A stretch of DNA of 64,000 bases from Rhodopseudomonas palustris (GCF_007005445.1 NZ_CP041387.1:3683001-3747000); one strand, 5' to 3'. Numbered from the stretch's first letter, positions 19,371-27,345 are shown. A program made the numbers and translations. Notes: generated by a model not told the origin, from the sequence alone.

Positions 19371-21032
19371 CTAAGATCGTTTCTCGTACTTCATCCGAAT
19401 ATCAGTGCACTTCTTCACATTCTTAAAGAGAGGCGCCAGGTAAGCATCAGCGTAATCAGCATCGATTATTTCCGAAACGCCTGCAAGCACGTGCATCACG
19501 GCGTCGCCAATGACATCTTCAGCTATCGAGGGACTCGCTGAGATATCAGCAAATTGAGAAATCCTTCTCAATATACAGTGAAGCGTAAACCTATTGCCGT
19601 GAACAACGATACCTCGTTGCGTGGGCGAGGACTGGTCTGCACTTTTCTTGATTGCGAGGTCTATTCGCCGCGCCAATTGAACGAGGCTCCAGAGACGTAG
19701 AGACGAGGTCGAAGGGTTAAATAGGGCCTTATACGGCGTAGTGTTGATATCTGCATAAAGCCCTCCTACGTACCCCTTTGAGAGGGCAACGAAAGAGATT
19801 TCGTCGCTAGCGCAAGCCAAAACAGCGATACCTTCGATAAATTCGAAACCATCGACAGTCGATTCGAGCGGCTCGCCTTCACGATACTCGTAGGCAACCT
19901 TTTCAATTAGCAATTCCGTCCGGATACGCTCCTGTTCCGGATCAAGTGCAACGAAGTTTCTCGCATCGATCTTATTCTGCGTGTTTGAAGCACGCGTAAT
20001 TAGCTTACCCAGCGAAGAATCAGGATCACTAACTTCGATGACACGAACCTGTAAGAAGGCAGAACTGTCGTCTCCTACAAGGCCTCGACCTATCGTTCCT
20101 ACGGTCTGAGCACCGTTCACGATGGTTACGTTCCCGCAATCGAAAATACCGACCGACCGATCGTTACCCCCGATGGGCTGGCGCTTAAGGTTAGTTGTAA
20201 TAATTGTAATTCCGTTGTTGTAGAACCAAAAATGCGCCGGGTCTCCGACTAGAGTCTGTTCAATTGCGGAGTTCACCTCAGATGATCCAAGAAAATTTCT
20301 GATATTCCCCACGAACAGATTGTTTCCGTGAGTTCTGTACCAGCTTGCAACGTCTACCGCCGAAACCTGCCCGTAAACGGCCCGCAGCGGGCTTTCAACC
20401 AGACCATAGTGCGTGAGTCGAATAGTCAAATCGATTTGCGGTGGTGCTGCCTCGTGAACGAAGTGCTGGAATAATTCTCGTTGCGTCAAAACCGAAAAAA
20501 AGAACAGATCAGAGGTATCGTTCTGGCTCTTAAGGAAATCATCTATCTTACTCTGAATATCCGGATCAACTTTACCGGACCCAGGATACGCAATCACAAG
20601 CCGAACACTCGTTAGCCTCTTCAAGGAGTCTTCAATAACACTCCAACGCTTCTGAATTTTCTCATTAAAGCGGCCCTTCTTGAGAGATACGAGATCCTGC
20701 ACCCCTTGGAGGAATTTCAGAACTTCACCGCTTGCTATCGAACTTGCGTGAGAATTACTCCATTTGGACTGGACCAGATAAAGAGTCTTCGCCTGCGCAT
20801 CGTAATAGATTGCATCAATTCCGTTATCTTTCCCACCATCCACTAGTGAGGCAACCGCAGCATCATACTCGATTTCGGCCAGAATCTTAACAGCAGCCAC
20901 CGCCATGGATCGAGAGAGCGAGTGTGTCTCAACGTCCGATGGGGCTTTTCCGCTAATATCCGACTGATCAACGAGTGGAGCAACTATTTCGAGGAGCTTA
21001 CTCTTTATTTGTGAATGTTGAACTTCCGCCAT
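19371..21032 (-). CDS. AIPR family (abortive infection phage resistance) protein
   Basis: 553-aa protein of the AIPR family linked to phage abortive infection. The N-terminal part has a likely PD-(D/E)XK-type nuclease core: GKDNGIDAIYYD (Asp73) followed by LYLVQSKW (Gln88, Lys90). The central block contains the family hallmarks FWFYNNGITI and IVNGAQTVGTI, with NTQNKIDARNF after it. One base separates its ATG from the stop of the upstream methyltransferase, so it is the third gene of the restriction operon. Its stop abuts the uvrB stop. Base composition is clearly lower in GC than the surroundings, indicating transfer. RNA or DNA as nuclease target is unknown. Confidence 0.88.
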   Translation of the reverse strand: MAEVQHSQIKSKLLEIVAPLVDQSDISGKAPSDVETHSLSRSMAVAAVKILAEIEYDAAVASLVDGGKDNGIDAIYYDAQAKTLYLVQSKWSNSHASSIASGEVLKFLQGVQDLVSLKKGRFNEKIQKRWSVIEDSLKRLTSVRLVIAYPGSGKVDPDIQSKIDDFLKSQNDTSDLFFFSVLTQRELFQHFVHEAAPPQIDLTIRLTHYGLVESPLRAVYGQVSAVDVASWYRTHGNNLFVGNIRNFLGSSEVNSAIEQTLVGDPAHFWFYNNGITIITTNLKRQPIGGNDRSVGIFDCGNVTIVNGAQTVGTIGRGLVGDDSSAFLQVRVIEVSDPDSSLGKLITRASNTQNKIDARNFVALDPEQERIRTELLIEKVAYEYREGEPLESTVDGFEFIEGIAVLACASDEISFVALSKGYVGGLYADINTTPYKALFNPSTSSLRLWSLVQLARRIDLAIKKSADQSSPTQRGIVVHGNRFTLHCILRRISQFADISASPSIAEDVIGDAVMHVLAGVSEIIDADYADAYLAPLFKNVKKCTDIRMKYEKRS

Positions 21033-21033
21033 T

Positions 21034-21684
21034 CTACTCGGCCGCCTCTAGTCCTGCTCGCGAATGATGCGAGTACGTTTTCCACGTTGGACGATAATCC
21101 TCGTTTGCTTGGTTGCCCCAGTTCGCCCAACCTTGCCGAGTTCCGCGAGCGAAAAGCTCGACAAAGGGGCCAGGCGAACAAGACTCAATTATTTCATACT
21201 GCTCATCAGGCTTTCGCGAATGCTCGCGCTTGCGGGTCGCCAACAAATTGACCTGCCGCCTGCCCGGCGCCAGCGTGCGCGCGTTCTTGCCGCGCACGCC
21301 GAACAAGATTAGTTCGGTGACATTACGGAAATAGAAGCCTACGCCTCGACCGTCAGAACCACCATCCTTACGAACTTTGTGCCAGACGATGTTTGACTTG
21401 TAGGTGAACCCCCAAGCTTGCATGACGGCGAGGCCGTCCGGCAGCATCGCATTGGGCACCCACAAGTAGAGGTGCGATGTCGGAGCAGCGATGTCTTGTA
21501 CCGGCAGCGAACAAATCTCGTCCAGCTTCATGGTGCCGTAGCGCGACAGACGGCGATGCTCCGGCGCAACCTTACCTGTCTTGTTTGTGAACTGCCAAGG
21601 CGGGTCAGCCAGGATCGTCGCGAACTTTCGCTTGCCGGTGAACCTCAGCAGATCGTCAGCGGCGGAGTTATTTGTCTTTGACAT
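21034..21684 (-). CDS. MT-A70 family DNA adenine methyltransferase
   Basis: Predicted N6-adenine methyltransferase of 216 aa, the modification partner of the adjacent restriction enzyme. The catalytic motif DPPW (27-30, in ILADPPWQF) and the segment LYLWVPNAMLPDGLAVMQAWGF are typical of the MT-A70 fold; WHKVRK and GRRQVN precede the C-terminal end. Start MSKTNNSAAD overlaps the end of the restriction gene by 17 bases; an in-frame start further upstream would lie deep inside that gene. The last codons reach to one base before the AIPR start. M.BglII itself is a cytosine-N4 enzyme, so pairing with an MT-A70 enzyme is a variant arrangement. Confidence 0.88.
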   Translation of the reverse strand: MSKTNNSAADDLLRFTGKRKFATILADPPWQFTNKTGKVAPEHRRLSRYGTMKLDEICSLPVQDIAAPTSHLYLWVPNAMLPDGLAVMQAWGFTYKSNIVWHKVRKDGGSDGRGVGFYFRNVTELILFGVRGKNARTLAPGRRQVNLLATRKREHSRKPDEQYEIIESCSPGPFVELFARGTRQGWANWGNQANEDYRPTWKTYSHHSRAGLEAAE

Positions 21685-22276
21685 AGCAGGTTGCTCTAAT
21701 TCCAAAGACAACAACGGGGCATCCGCCGCCGCTTCCGCCTTCAAGCCTCGGTAGTAGTTTCGCCATGTGGGTCGTTGAGTTCCCAAAGCTCGGCCCTCTA
21801 CCCAGTTCGTTGAAGATGGTCTGAAGTTCGGAGCAACGCGTGATGATGACGCCGACGTCGATCGCGCGCAGATCGAACAGCAGACGGAAGTTGTTGAGAT
21901 CCCGATCGTAAAATGGATCCTTGTTGTTCCACTCCACTTCGAGCGCGACACGATCCTTGTAACAATCGACCTTGTGTGTGGGGGCAGCATGTTCTGCTTC
22001 GTCCACGACAATCTTGGTCTCGAATTTCTTCTCGACCCATCCGAGCTTGGTGAAATGCGAATCCAGCTTGCTCGCGATAAGTCCCTTCGCCCCTCCAGGC
22101 ATCATCACATCGGAGGTCGAGAACGAAAAGCCCCGCAGGACGGCGAGGATGTCGGCCCATTTCTCGGGGTGTGCCGCCGAAAGTATCGCAATCCCGTTGC
22201 GCCACTCGAACACCTCGTAACGCGCAGCAATATCGTCAGGGACAAACGAATGATTCGGCATGTGACCATTGTTCAT
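21668..22276 (-). CDS. BglII/BstYI family type II restriction endonuclease
   Basis: Predicted type II restriction enzyme of 202 aa. The active-site pattern is visible as KVDCYKDRVALEVEWNNKD: Asp104 followed by Glu113-Val-Glu115, then DRDLNNFRLLFDLRAIDVGVIITR, which matches the BglII/BstYI fold core. Known members cut at AGATCT or RGATCY; the site here is a guess from family. Start MNNGHMPNHS is chosen; an ATG at 22318 in the same frame would add 14 residues and is possible. First gene of the restriction, methyltransferase, AIPR operon, with lower GC than its neighbours. Confidence 0.86.
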   Translation of the reverse strand: MNNGHMPNHSFVPDDIAARYEVFEWRNGIAILSAAHPEKWADILAVLRGFSFSTSDVMMPGGAKGLIASKLDSHFTKLGWVEKKFETKIVVDEAEHAAPTHKVDCYKDRVALEVEWNNKDPFYDRDLNNFRLLFDLRAIDVGVIITRCSELQTIFNELGRGPSFGNSTTHMAKLLPRLEGGSGGGCPVVVFGIRATCYVKDK

Positions 22277-22380
22277 GGTCTGGCGCCGCCTAGAAGCGAT
22301 TTGTACAATGTACTCCATTTGTTCTCAAGCAAAATTCACAGGAATCCTCGGAAAATCGAGCTAGGCTTGGAAGCGGGCGC

Positions 22381-22507
22381 CCGGAAGATGGGAGGGCTTC
22401 GGAACGCCGTGACCAACATTCGATCCGCATCAACGATCAATGGCGGATCTGCTTTGATTGGCGCGACGACGGCGCCGAGATGGTTGAAATTGTGGACTAT
22501 CAGTTGA
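22381..22507 (+). pseudogene. Remnant of a HigB/RelE-family toxin gene
   Basis: Reading plus-strand codons from 22381 gives a peptide ending HSIRINDQWRICFDWRDDGA then EMVEIVDYQ, the conserved C-terminal half of HigB toxins (normally ending VEIVDYH and a stop). One extra base in GACTATCAGTTGA shifts the natural TGA out of frame, and the N-terminal half is absent or scrambled. It lies directly before higA, as an intact higB would. The toxin is therefore dead while the antitoxin survives. The start of the restriction island lies within about 100 bases. Confidence 0.7.
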
Positions 22508-22517
22508 GGCGCTCAGG

Positions 22518-22823
22518 ATGGCCAAACCAAAGCAGCTCCCCCCGATCCCTCCCGGCGAGATTCTGATCGATGAATTCATGCGCCCGAACGGGATGAGTCA
22601 GAACCGGCTGGCGCGCGATATCGACATCAACCCGGCTCGGGTCAACGACATCGTGCACGGCCGCTCTGCGATCACCGCCGCCGTCGCCCTGCGGCTGGCG
22701 AAGTACTTCGGCACGACGCCCGAACTTTGGATGAACCTGCAGGCGTCCTACGACCTGCGCCGCGCCCGCGCCGCAGACTGGCCCGCTATCGAGCCGCGCG
22801 TCCGCGTGCTCGCCGCGGAGTAA
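22518..22823 (+). CDS. higA: HigA-family antitoxin (Xre HTH)
   Basis: 101-aa HTH antitoxin. PIPPGEILIDEFMRPNGMSQ followed by NRLARDIDINPARVNDIVHG is the conserved HigA N-terminal and helix-turn-helix region; ALRLAKYFGTTPELWMNLQ is its signature C-terminal block. In complete modules HigA binds and neutralises the HigB ribonuclease encoded just upstream and represses the operon. Here only a fragment of higB remains upstream, so HigA would act as an orphan regulator or immunity protein. Confidence 0.9.
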   Translation: MAKPKQLPPIPPGEILIDEFMRPNGMSQNRLARDIDINPARVNDIVHGRSAITAAVALRLAKYFGTTPELWMNLQASYDLRRARAADWPAIEPRVRVLAAE

Positions 22824-22866
22824 ACGGACTACGGAAGCAACGGACACCGAAGCTGGAGGATCGGAC

Positions 22867-23112
22867 ATGGTGAGCACAACGGCGTTCGACGTGGCCGACT
22901 ATCTCGACAGTCCGGAGATGATCGCCGCCTATCTTGACGAGGCTCTTGCTTCCGAAGATCCCGCTTTGATCGATAAGGCGATCGCGACGGTGAGGCGCGC
23001 CCCGGCGCAGCTCAAGACCATGCCAGCAGAGACGTTGAAGCGCATAACGGAACTGACGGAAGGCAGGGTGTTCGGTCCCGACGAGGACATCGAGGGTGAC
23101 GTCAATTCGTGA
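22867..23112 (+). CDS. Truncated or hybrid addiction-module antidote protein
   Basis: 81-aa protein. Residues 5-42 (FDVADYLDSPEMIAAYLDEA, then LASEDPALIDKAIATVRRA) match the start of the antidotes of HigBA-like modules, which normally continue into a helix-turn-helix. Here the HTH is missing and the end reads MPAETLKRITELTEGRVFGP DEDIEGDV-like, more like the tail of another small antitoxin. GGAGGA lies before the ATG. No partner toxin follows. It may be a recombined antitoxin remnant that is still translated. Confidence 0.55.
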   Translation: MVSTTAFDVADYLDSPEMIAAYLDEALASEDPALIDKAIATVRRAPAQLKTMPAETLKRITELTEGRVFGPDEDIEGDVNS

Positions 23113-23126
23113 CTTTTCGGCGCGGC

Positions 23127-23447
23127 TCAGCTCTGATTCACCAATGCTGTCACCGCTTCCCCGGCTTCATCCCGGCTCCCGATCAATACATACTCCCCGC
23201 GTCCCAACGTCGCTGCGCTCGCCGTGACCACCGCGCGCTTGGGACAGATGCCGAGGCAGCCGGTGGTGACGAGCTTGGGCCGCTTGCCGCCCTGCGCGGC
23301 GGCGGCGTGCTTCAGTTCGGCCTTCAGCGCCTGCTTCAGCTTCTTGCCGCCGTCGATCTTCGACAGGCATTTGCCGCAGATCAGCACCGGCGGCGGGCGT
23401 TTGGGGCGGGCGATGGGGAGGGAGGATTTGGTGGGCATGATCGTCAT
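23127..23447 (-). CDS. Thioredoxin-like (2Fe-2S) ferredoxin domain protein
   Basis: 106-aa protein with a thioredoxin-like 2Fe-2S fold. Four cysteines sit as Cys24-x2-Cys27 and Cys64-x3-Cys68 (VLICGKCLSK and TTGCLGICPKRA), the pattern of Aquifex-type ferredoxins. C-terminal YVLIGSRDEAGEAVTALV completes the fold. Two nearby Met codons (23447, 23438) are possible starts; neither has a clear ribosome site. Such small proteins act in electron transfer or as (R)-precorrin/CbiW-like companions, but no cobalamin gene is near. Function unassigned. Confidence 0.75.
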   Translation of the reverse strand: MTIMPTKSSLPIARPKRPPPVLICGKCLSKIDGGKKLKQALKAELKHAAAAQGGKRPKLVTTGCLGICPKRAVVTASAATLGRGEYVLIGSRDEAGEAVTALVNQS

Positions 23448-23465
23448 ATAGGGACGATCGGGCCG

Positions 23466-23549
23466 CGTAGGATGGGTTGAGCGCAGCGAAACCCATCGAA
23501 CTCCACGCGCGTGAATGATGGGTTTCGCTGAGCTCAACCCATCTTACGA
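23466..23549. repeat. Short palindromic repeat, family D (two inverted copies)
   Basis: CGTAGGATGGGTTGAGCGCA, continuing into GCGAAACCCATC, is followed ~20 bases later by its inverse, GATGGGTTTCGCTGAGCTCA, continuing into ACCCATCTTACG. A single further copy lies at 23751-23783. The whole 348-base gap between the ferredoxin and thiolase genes is built of repeat elements and a terminator. Confidence 0.75.
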
Positions 23550-23569
23550 ATTCTTGCTCCAAGCACGGA

Positions 23570-23672
23570 CCTCATCTTGAGGAGCCCGGCGCGCCGGGCG
23601 TCTCGAAGGATGGCGGCGGCCTCACGACCTCATGGTTCGAGACGGCGCTGCGCGCCTCCTCACCATGAGGGA
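23570..23672. repeat. Dispersed palindromic repeat, family C (copy 1)
   Basis: CCTCATCTTGAGGAG, then GTCTCGAAGGATG, CATGGTTCGAGACGG and CCTCACCATGAGGG. Outer ends are complementary. The same element appears near 31.9, 51.8 and 60.0 kb. Confidence 0.8.
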
Positions 23673-23691
23673 CCGCGGTGGGGTGACACAG

Positions 23692-23724
23692 AAAAAGGGC
23701 GACGCTTGTGGCGCCGCCCTTTTT
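23692..23724 (-). terminator. Bidirectional terminator after thiolase gene
   Basis: AAAAAGGGC (23692-23700) pairs with GCCCTTTTT (23716-23724), flanked by A and T tracts. It lies 72 bases beyond the thiolase stop on the minus strand. Confidence 0.75.
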
Positions 23725-23750
23725 AACCACTTCAGCTCTGGTGCGCGGGC

Positions 23751-23783
23751 GATGGGTTTCGCTGACGCTCAACCCATCCTACG
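23751..23783. repeat. Short palindromic repeat, family D (single copy)
   Basis: GATGGGTTTCGCTGACGCTC, continuing into AACCCATCCTACG, is itself an imperfect palindrome and matches the pair at 23466-23549. Confidence 0.7.
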
Positions 23784-23795
23784 CGTCCTCTCGCC

Positions 23796-25049
23796 TCACA
23801 CCCGCTCGATGATGATCGCAGGCGCCATGCCGCCGGCGGCACACATGGTGACGAGGCCGCGCTTGAGATTGCGGCGCTCGAGTTCGTCGAGCACAGTGCC
23901 GACCAGGATCGCGCCGGTGGCGCCGATCGGGTGGCCCAGCGCAATCGCGCCGCCGTTGACGTTGACCTTGGAGCGGTCGAGGTCGAGGTCGCGCATGAAC
24001 TTCTCGGCGACCACCGCGAACGCCTCGTTGATCTCCCAGAGGTCGATATCGTCCTTGGTCAGGCCGGCCTTCTGCAGCACCTTCTTGGCGGCCGGCACCG
24101 GGGCGTTGAGCATCAGGGTCGGATCGTCGCCGATATTGGCCATCGCCAGGATCCTGGCGCGCGGCTTGAGGCCGTGCTTCTCGGCGTATTCCTTCGAGGT
24201 CAGCAGCAGCGCCGCGGCGCCGTCGACCACGCCCGACGAATTGCCGGCGTGGTGCACGTGCTTGATCTCGAGGTCCGGATACTTCTGGTTGATCAGCTTG
24301 CGATAGGTGGTGCCCTTGTCGTCGAGCGGATAGTCGGCCATCGCGGTGAAGGCCGGCTTCAGCGCGGCGAGGCCTTCGGCGGTGGTCTCGGGACGCGGAT
24401 ACTCGTCCTTGCCGAGCACCACCTTGCCCTCGTCGTCGACCACCGGAACGATGCTCTTGTCGAAGCGGCCTTCCTGAATCGCGATCGCGGCGCGGCGCTG
24501 GCTTTCGAGGCCGAGCGCGTCGAGGGTCTCGCGGCTGATGCCTTCCATGCTGGCGATCGCGTCGCCGCAGATGCCCTGATGCGACTGCGGATGCACCTTG
24601 GCGAGACGGGCGTTGCCCGAGCCCATGCCGAGCGGCGGCTTGCCGGCCGCCATGTCCTCCGCCGCCATCGACGCGGTCAGCGACATCATTTCGGTGCCGC
24701 CGGCGATTACCACGTCTTCCATGCCGCTCATGATCTGCGCCGCGGCGAAGTTCACCGCGGTGATGCCGCCGCCGCAGAAGCGGTCGAGCGTGGTGCCGGA
24801 GGCCTTGATGTCGTAGCCGGCGTCGAGCGCCGCCATGCGGCCGAGGTCGCCGCCCTGCTTGCCGCGCTGGGTCGAGGTCGACCAGATGATGTCGTCGACG
24901 TCGGCGGTGTTGAGCTTGTTACGTTCGGCGATCGCCTTCAGCACGGTGGCGGCGAGGTGCTGGGGATGCATGTCGGCCAGAGCGCCCTTTCCGACCTTGC
25001 CGATGCCGCGGGGGGTGCGGACTGCGTCGATGATATAGGCGTCTGCCAT
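23796..25049 (-). CDS. Acetyl-CoA C-acetyltransferase (thiolase family)
   Basis: 417-aa thiolase-fold enzyme that cleaves or forms 3-ketoacyl-CoA. Nucleophile Cys92 sits in LDRFCGGGITAVN; NEAFAVVAEKF and GGAIALGHPIGATGA carry the Asn and His of the active site, and the second catalytic Cys is in LVTMCAAGGMAPA (family consensus CIGGG). The altered final block places it in a thiolase subgroup common in Bradyrhizobiaceae lipid degradation. ATG start, conserved beginning MADAYIIDAVRTP. No operon partner on its strand. Biosynthetic versus degradative role is open. Confidence 0.9.
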   Translation of the reverse strand: MADAYIIDAVRTPRGIGKVGKGALADMHPQHLAATVLKAIAERNKLNTADVDDIIWSTSTQRGKQGGDLGRMAALDAGYDIKASGTTLDRFCGGGITAVNFAAAQIMSGMEDVVIAGGTEMMSLTASMAAEDMAAGKPPLGMGSGNARLAKVHPQSHQGICGDAIASMEGISRETLDALGLESQRRAAIAIQEGRFDKSIVPVVDDEGKVVLGKDEYPRPETTAEGLAALKPAFTAMADYPLDDKGTTYRKLINQKYPDLEIKHVHHAGNSSGVVDGAAALLLTSKEYAEKHGLKPRARILAMANIGDDPTLMLNAPVPAAKKVLQKAGLTKDDIDLWEINEAFAVVAEKFMRDLDLDRSKVNVNGGAIALGHPIGATGAILVGTVLDELERRNLKRGLVTMCAAGGMAPAIIIERV

Positions 25050-25276
25050 CTTGTTCTTCTCCCGATGTTGTTTGCGGTTTGTTGGGGCTTGGCGGCGAGA
25101 TTGTCCGAGACGGCGACGAAGTCAAGCCGCAGCGGCGACGCCGCACCATGCAATCGTCCCGGCGCGGCGGCTTATGCCGCACAGCGGAACTGGCGAATTG
25201 CCAAGCGCGATGCGCCTCTGCATAGTCGCGCGCAAACAAGACACTTCTACCGAGACAGTTCTGGGGGACTATCAAC

Positions 25277-25711
25277 ATGGCCGAGGCCGATCTCGACGCG
25301 ATCATCCGGCAGCTCGCGAAACAGCAAACGAAGACGCTCACGGCCGTGGTGAAGAAACGCCGCGCCGCGCTGCTGGCGCGCGGCGCCAAGGCCAAGGATG
25401 CGACCGGCAAGGCGCAGGCCAAGGCGCTGGCGACCGTCGCCTATGAACTCGGACTGGCGGCGACAAAGCGGTTGCAGACCGCGGCCGACAACGCCGCCGA
25501 TGCCTACGCCCGCGCGATGCGCAAGGCGGCCGAAGATGCCGCCGCGGCAGCGGCAGCCGCAGCGGCTGCCAAGTCCAAGGCGGCGGAGAAATCCAAAGCG
25601 GCGGACAAGACGGCGCCAAAGCCAGGGGCGAAGACCGCGGCCGACAAGCCCGCCGCGAAGCCGGCCAAGACCGGCGCGAAGAAGCGGGCCGCCAAGCAGG
25701 CCGGGCGCTGA
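25277..25711 (+). CDS. Ala/Lys-rich histone H1-like protein
   Basis: 144-aa protein. The first ~75 residues are helical with charged heptads; an alanine run near residues 90-98 leads into a Lys/Ala/Pro-rich tail (SKAADKTAPKPGAKTAADKP), like bacterial histone H1-like or AlgP-type DNA-binding tails. TGGGGGA precedes the ATG. Nucleoid binding is inferred from composition only; low-complexity tails of this kind also occur on ribosome-associated proteins. No family domain recognised. Confidence 0.65.
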   Translation: MAEADLDAIIRQLAKQQTKTLTAVVKKRRAALLARGAKAKDATGKAQAKALATVAYELGLAATKRLQTAADNAADAYARAMRKAAEDAAAAAAAAAAAKSKAAEKSKAADKTAPKPGAKTAADKPAAKPAKTGAKKRAAKQAGR

Positions 25712-25726
25712 TCCTGATCGTGGCGG

Positions 25727-25753
25727 GGGGGCGGCTCGAATACGGCCGCCCCC
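25727..25753 (+). terminator. GC-rich hairpin after histone-like gene
   Basis: GGGGGCGGC (25727-25735) and GCCGCCCCC (25745-25753) form a perfect 9-bp stem with a 9-base loop, 16 bases past the stop. There is no T tract, so termination efficiency is uncertain. Confidence 0.5.
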
Positions 25754-26048
25754 TGCTATCAGCAGGCTATATCGCCCGTCAGCGCCGCGGCGATTTTGCG
25801 AATCAGATCTTCGTCGCGCAGGGCGTCTGTCGGGCGCCGTGCCGTTCGCGCCGGATCAGCGCCGATGACGGCCACTGCGGCGACAGCCATCGGCCCGCCG
25901 TCACCCTCGGACTTCTCCGAGGTCGCAGCAACCTGATTGCTCGATATCGACCGCGAGTATCCGAAAACTGCAGGAATGCCGGCAGAACTGTGGCGGTTCT
26001 GACCGACCGATGCCTGCCGAAAGGGCGATCCGGGTCCGCGAGACGAAA
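25754..26048. other. Intergenic stretch with no supported gene
   Basis: About 300 bases between the hairpin and the palindrome at 26049. A minus-strand frame is open across it (25759-26118) but would start inside the promoter region of the next gene and has no recognisable protein features. I see nothing else here. Confidence 0.45.
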
Positions 26049-26065
26049 TTTGTGCAACGCACAAA
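26049..26065. promoter_or_regulatory. Palindromic operator-like site
   Basis: TTTGTGC-AAC-GCACAAA, a perfect 7-bp inverted repeat in a locally AT-rich patch. TTGCAA at 26072 and TAATCG at 26095, 17 bases apart, could be the promoter for the NTF2-like gene at 26199. The regulator is unknown. Confidence 0.5.
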
Positions 26066-26198
26066 ATTAGATTGCAATTAACTCTTAGTGTAACTAATCG
26101 AAGCGCACAGCGCAGCAAATCGCGAAGGGCACGGCATCGTCAGCGATGCCCAGGTGCCGCTGCTTGCATTGACACCCAACCTCGAACGGGATTGCCAA

Positions 26199-26630
26199 AT
26201 GACAGAGCACAGTCTCTGGCGGTTCTCGCGCGCATTGCATCGCGCCCTCAACGACCGCCAGCAGGAAGACCTCGCTGCCATCCTCGACGACAACATCGAC
26301 TGGGCGATCTACGGTCCGAGTGCGATGTTTCCCTTCTTCGGCGCCCGTCAGGGTAAGGTCGCGGTGCTGGAAGTCTGCCGGCAGATCGCCGACAGCGTGC
26401 GGATCTTTCGCTATCATCGCGAGTCGGTGATGCTCGGGGTCGACTTGGCCGCCTCGATGGTGCGCTACTCGCTCACCGCCGCCGGGACCAACCGGCCGAT
26501 CAGCGTGCGGATGGCGCTGTTCACCCAATTCCACGACGGCCGGCTGACCAATCTGCGGATGGTGATCGACACCTTCGACCTGGTCGAACAGGCCCTCGGC
26601 CGCCCGATCCATCTGCCGAAGATCGCCTGA
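26199..26630 (+). CDS. Nuclear transport factor 2-like (SnoaL-type) protein
   Basis: 143-aa single-domain protein of the NTF2-like fold. The pattern is characteristic: N-terminal helix (WRFSRALHRALNDRQQEDLA), then ILDDNIDWAIYGPSAMFPFFGARQG, and beta strands ending FTQFHDGRLTNLRMVIDTFD. Members bind small hydrophobic ligands or act as isomerases or hydrolases; no catalytic residues are assignable. Start MTEHSLWRF is preferred to an in-frame GTG 15 codons earlier. The palindrome at 26049 is probably its operator. Confidence 0.78.
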   Translation: MTEHSLWRFSRALHRALNDRQQEDLAAILDDNIDWAIYGPSAMFPFFGARQGKVAVLEVCRQIADSVRIFRYHRESVMLGVDLAASMVRYSLTAAGTNRPISVRMALFTQFHDGRLTNLRMVIDTFDLVEQALGRPIHLPKIA

Positions 26631-26837
26631 AACAATCGTCGGAGTTGTGGCGCTGCCGGCTTCTCCCCTGAGGCTGGCAGCCGCGTCGTTAATGGGACGT
26701 TGAGGATTGTCGCCGAAACACCGAGGCGGCGCCGCAGAACGGCCGCGATGCGGTCAAATTACACTGGAGTGATGCGGCGGCAGATTGCGTGCGGGGGATC
26801 CCCGCGCGGCGTGACGCTCAAACAGGGGACCAACCGA

Positions 26838-27272
26838 ATGAACGCCATTCCTTCTGAAAAGATCGAGACGTCGGAAGCCGACGAAAACCTCGCCGCCGTC
26901 TCCGAAGTGGAAGCCGGTATCCGTGACTTCGTCCGCAACGACATCGCCTATCTGCGCCGGCCCTCGGCGACGACCTCGCCGGATGCTGCCGCAGCAACCT
27001 CCGGGCTGGCGCTCGACAGCACCGCGGAGGCCGCCGTCAACAACGTCAATTCGTTGATCCAGCGCGTCGCCGGCACCTCGCTCGGCGAGATCGAAAGCCT
27101 GATCGGCGAACTGGAAGCGCTGCGCGACCTGCTGCACGCCGAAGGTCAGCGGGTTCAGCGCGAGATCTCGAGCTATGCCCAGCTCAGCCAGGCGGCGATG
27201 AAGTCCACCCGGATGATCGCCGACAACGTCGCACAGTGGAAACGCACCGCCGACACGCTGCGTCACGGCTGA
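26838..27272 (+). CDS. Hypothetical coiled-coil protein
   Basis: 144-aa soluble protein with no family I recognise. The N-terminal ~65 residues are acidic and probably disordered; residues 75-140 are strongly helical with heptad hydrophobics (SLGEIESLIGELEALRDLLH, then AEGQRVQREISSYAQL). The start MNAIPSEKIE follows CAGGGGACC at 12 bases. A terminator follows at 27346, so it is a monocistronic unit. Confidence 0.65.
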   Translation: MNAIPSEKIETSEADENLAAVSEVEAGIRDFVRNDIAYLRRPSATTSPDAAAATSGLALDSTAEAAVNNVNSLIQRVAGTSLGEIESLIGELEALRDLLHAEGQRVQREISSYAQLSQAAMKSTRMIADNVAQWKRTADTLRHG

Positions 27273-27345
27273 TCCGGCCGCGATCCTGAGGATCGCCGGC
27301 CCTGAACGTCAAGACACGTCACGACAAGACCCGTCTTGAAACGAC

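Noticed and set aside
25759..26118. Minus-strand open frame in the gap before the NTF2-like gene
   Set aside because: No family, no ribosome site, and it would cover the palindrome and promoter-like boxes of the neighbouring gene.
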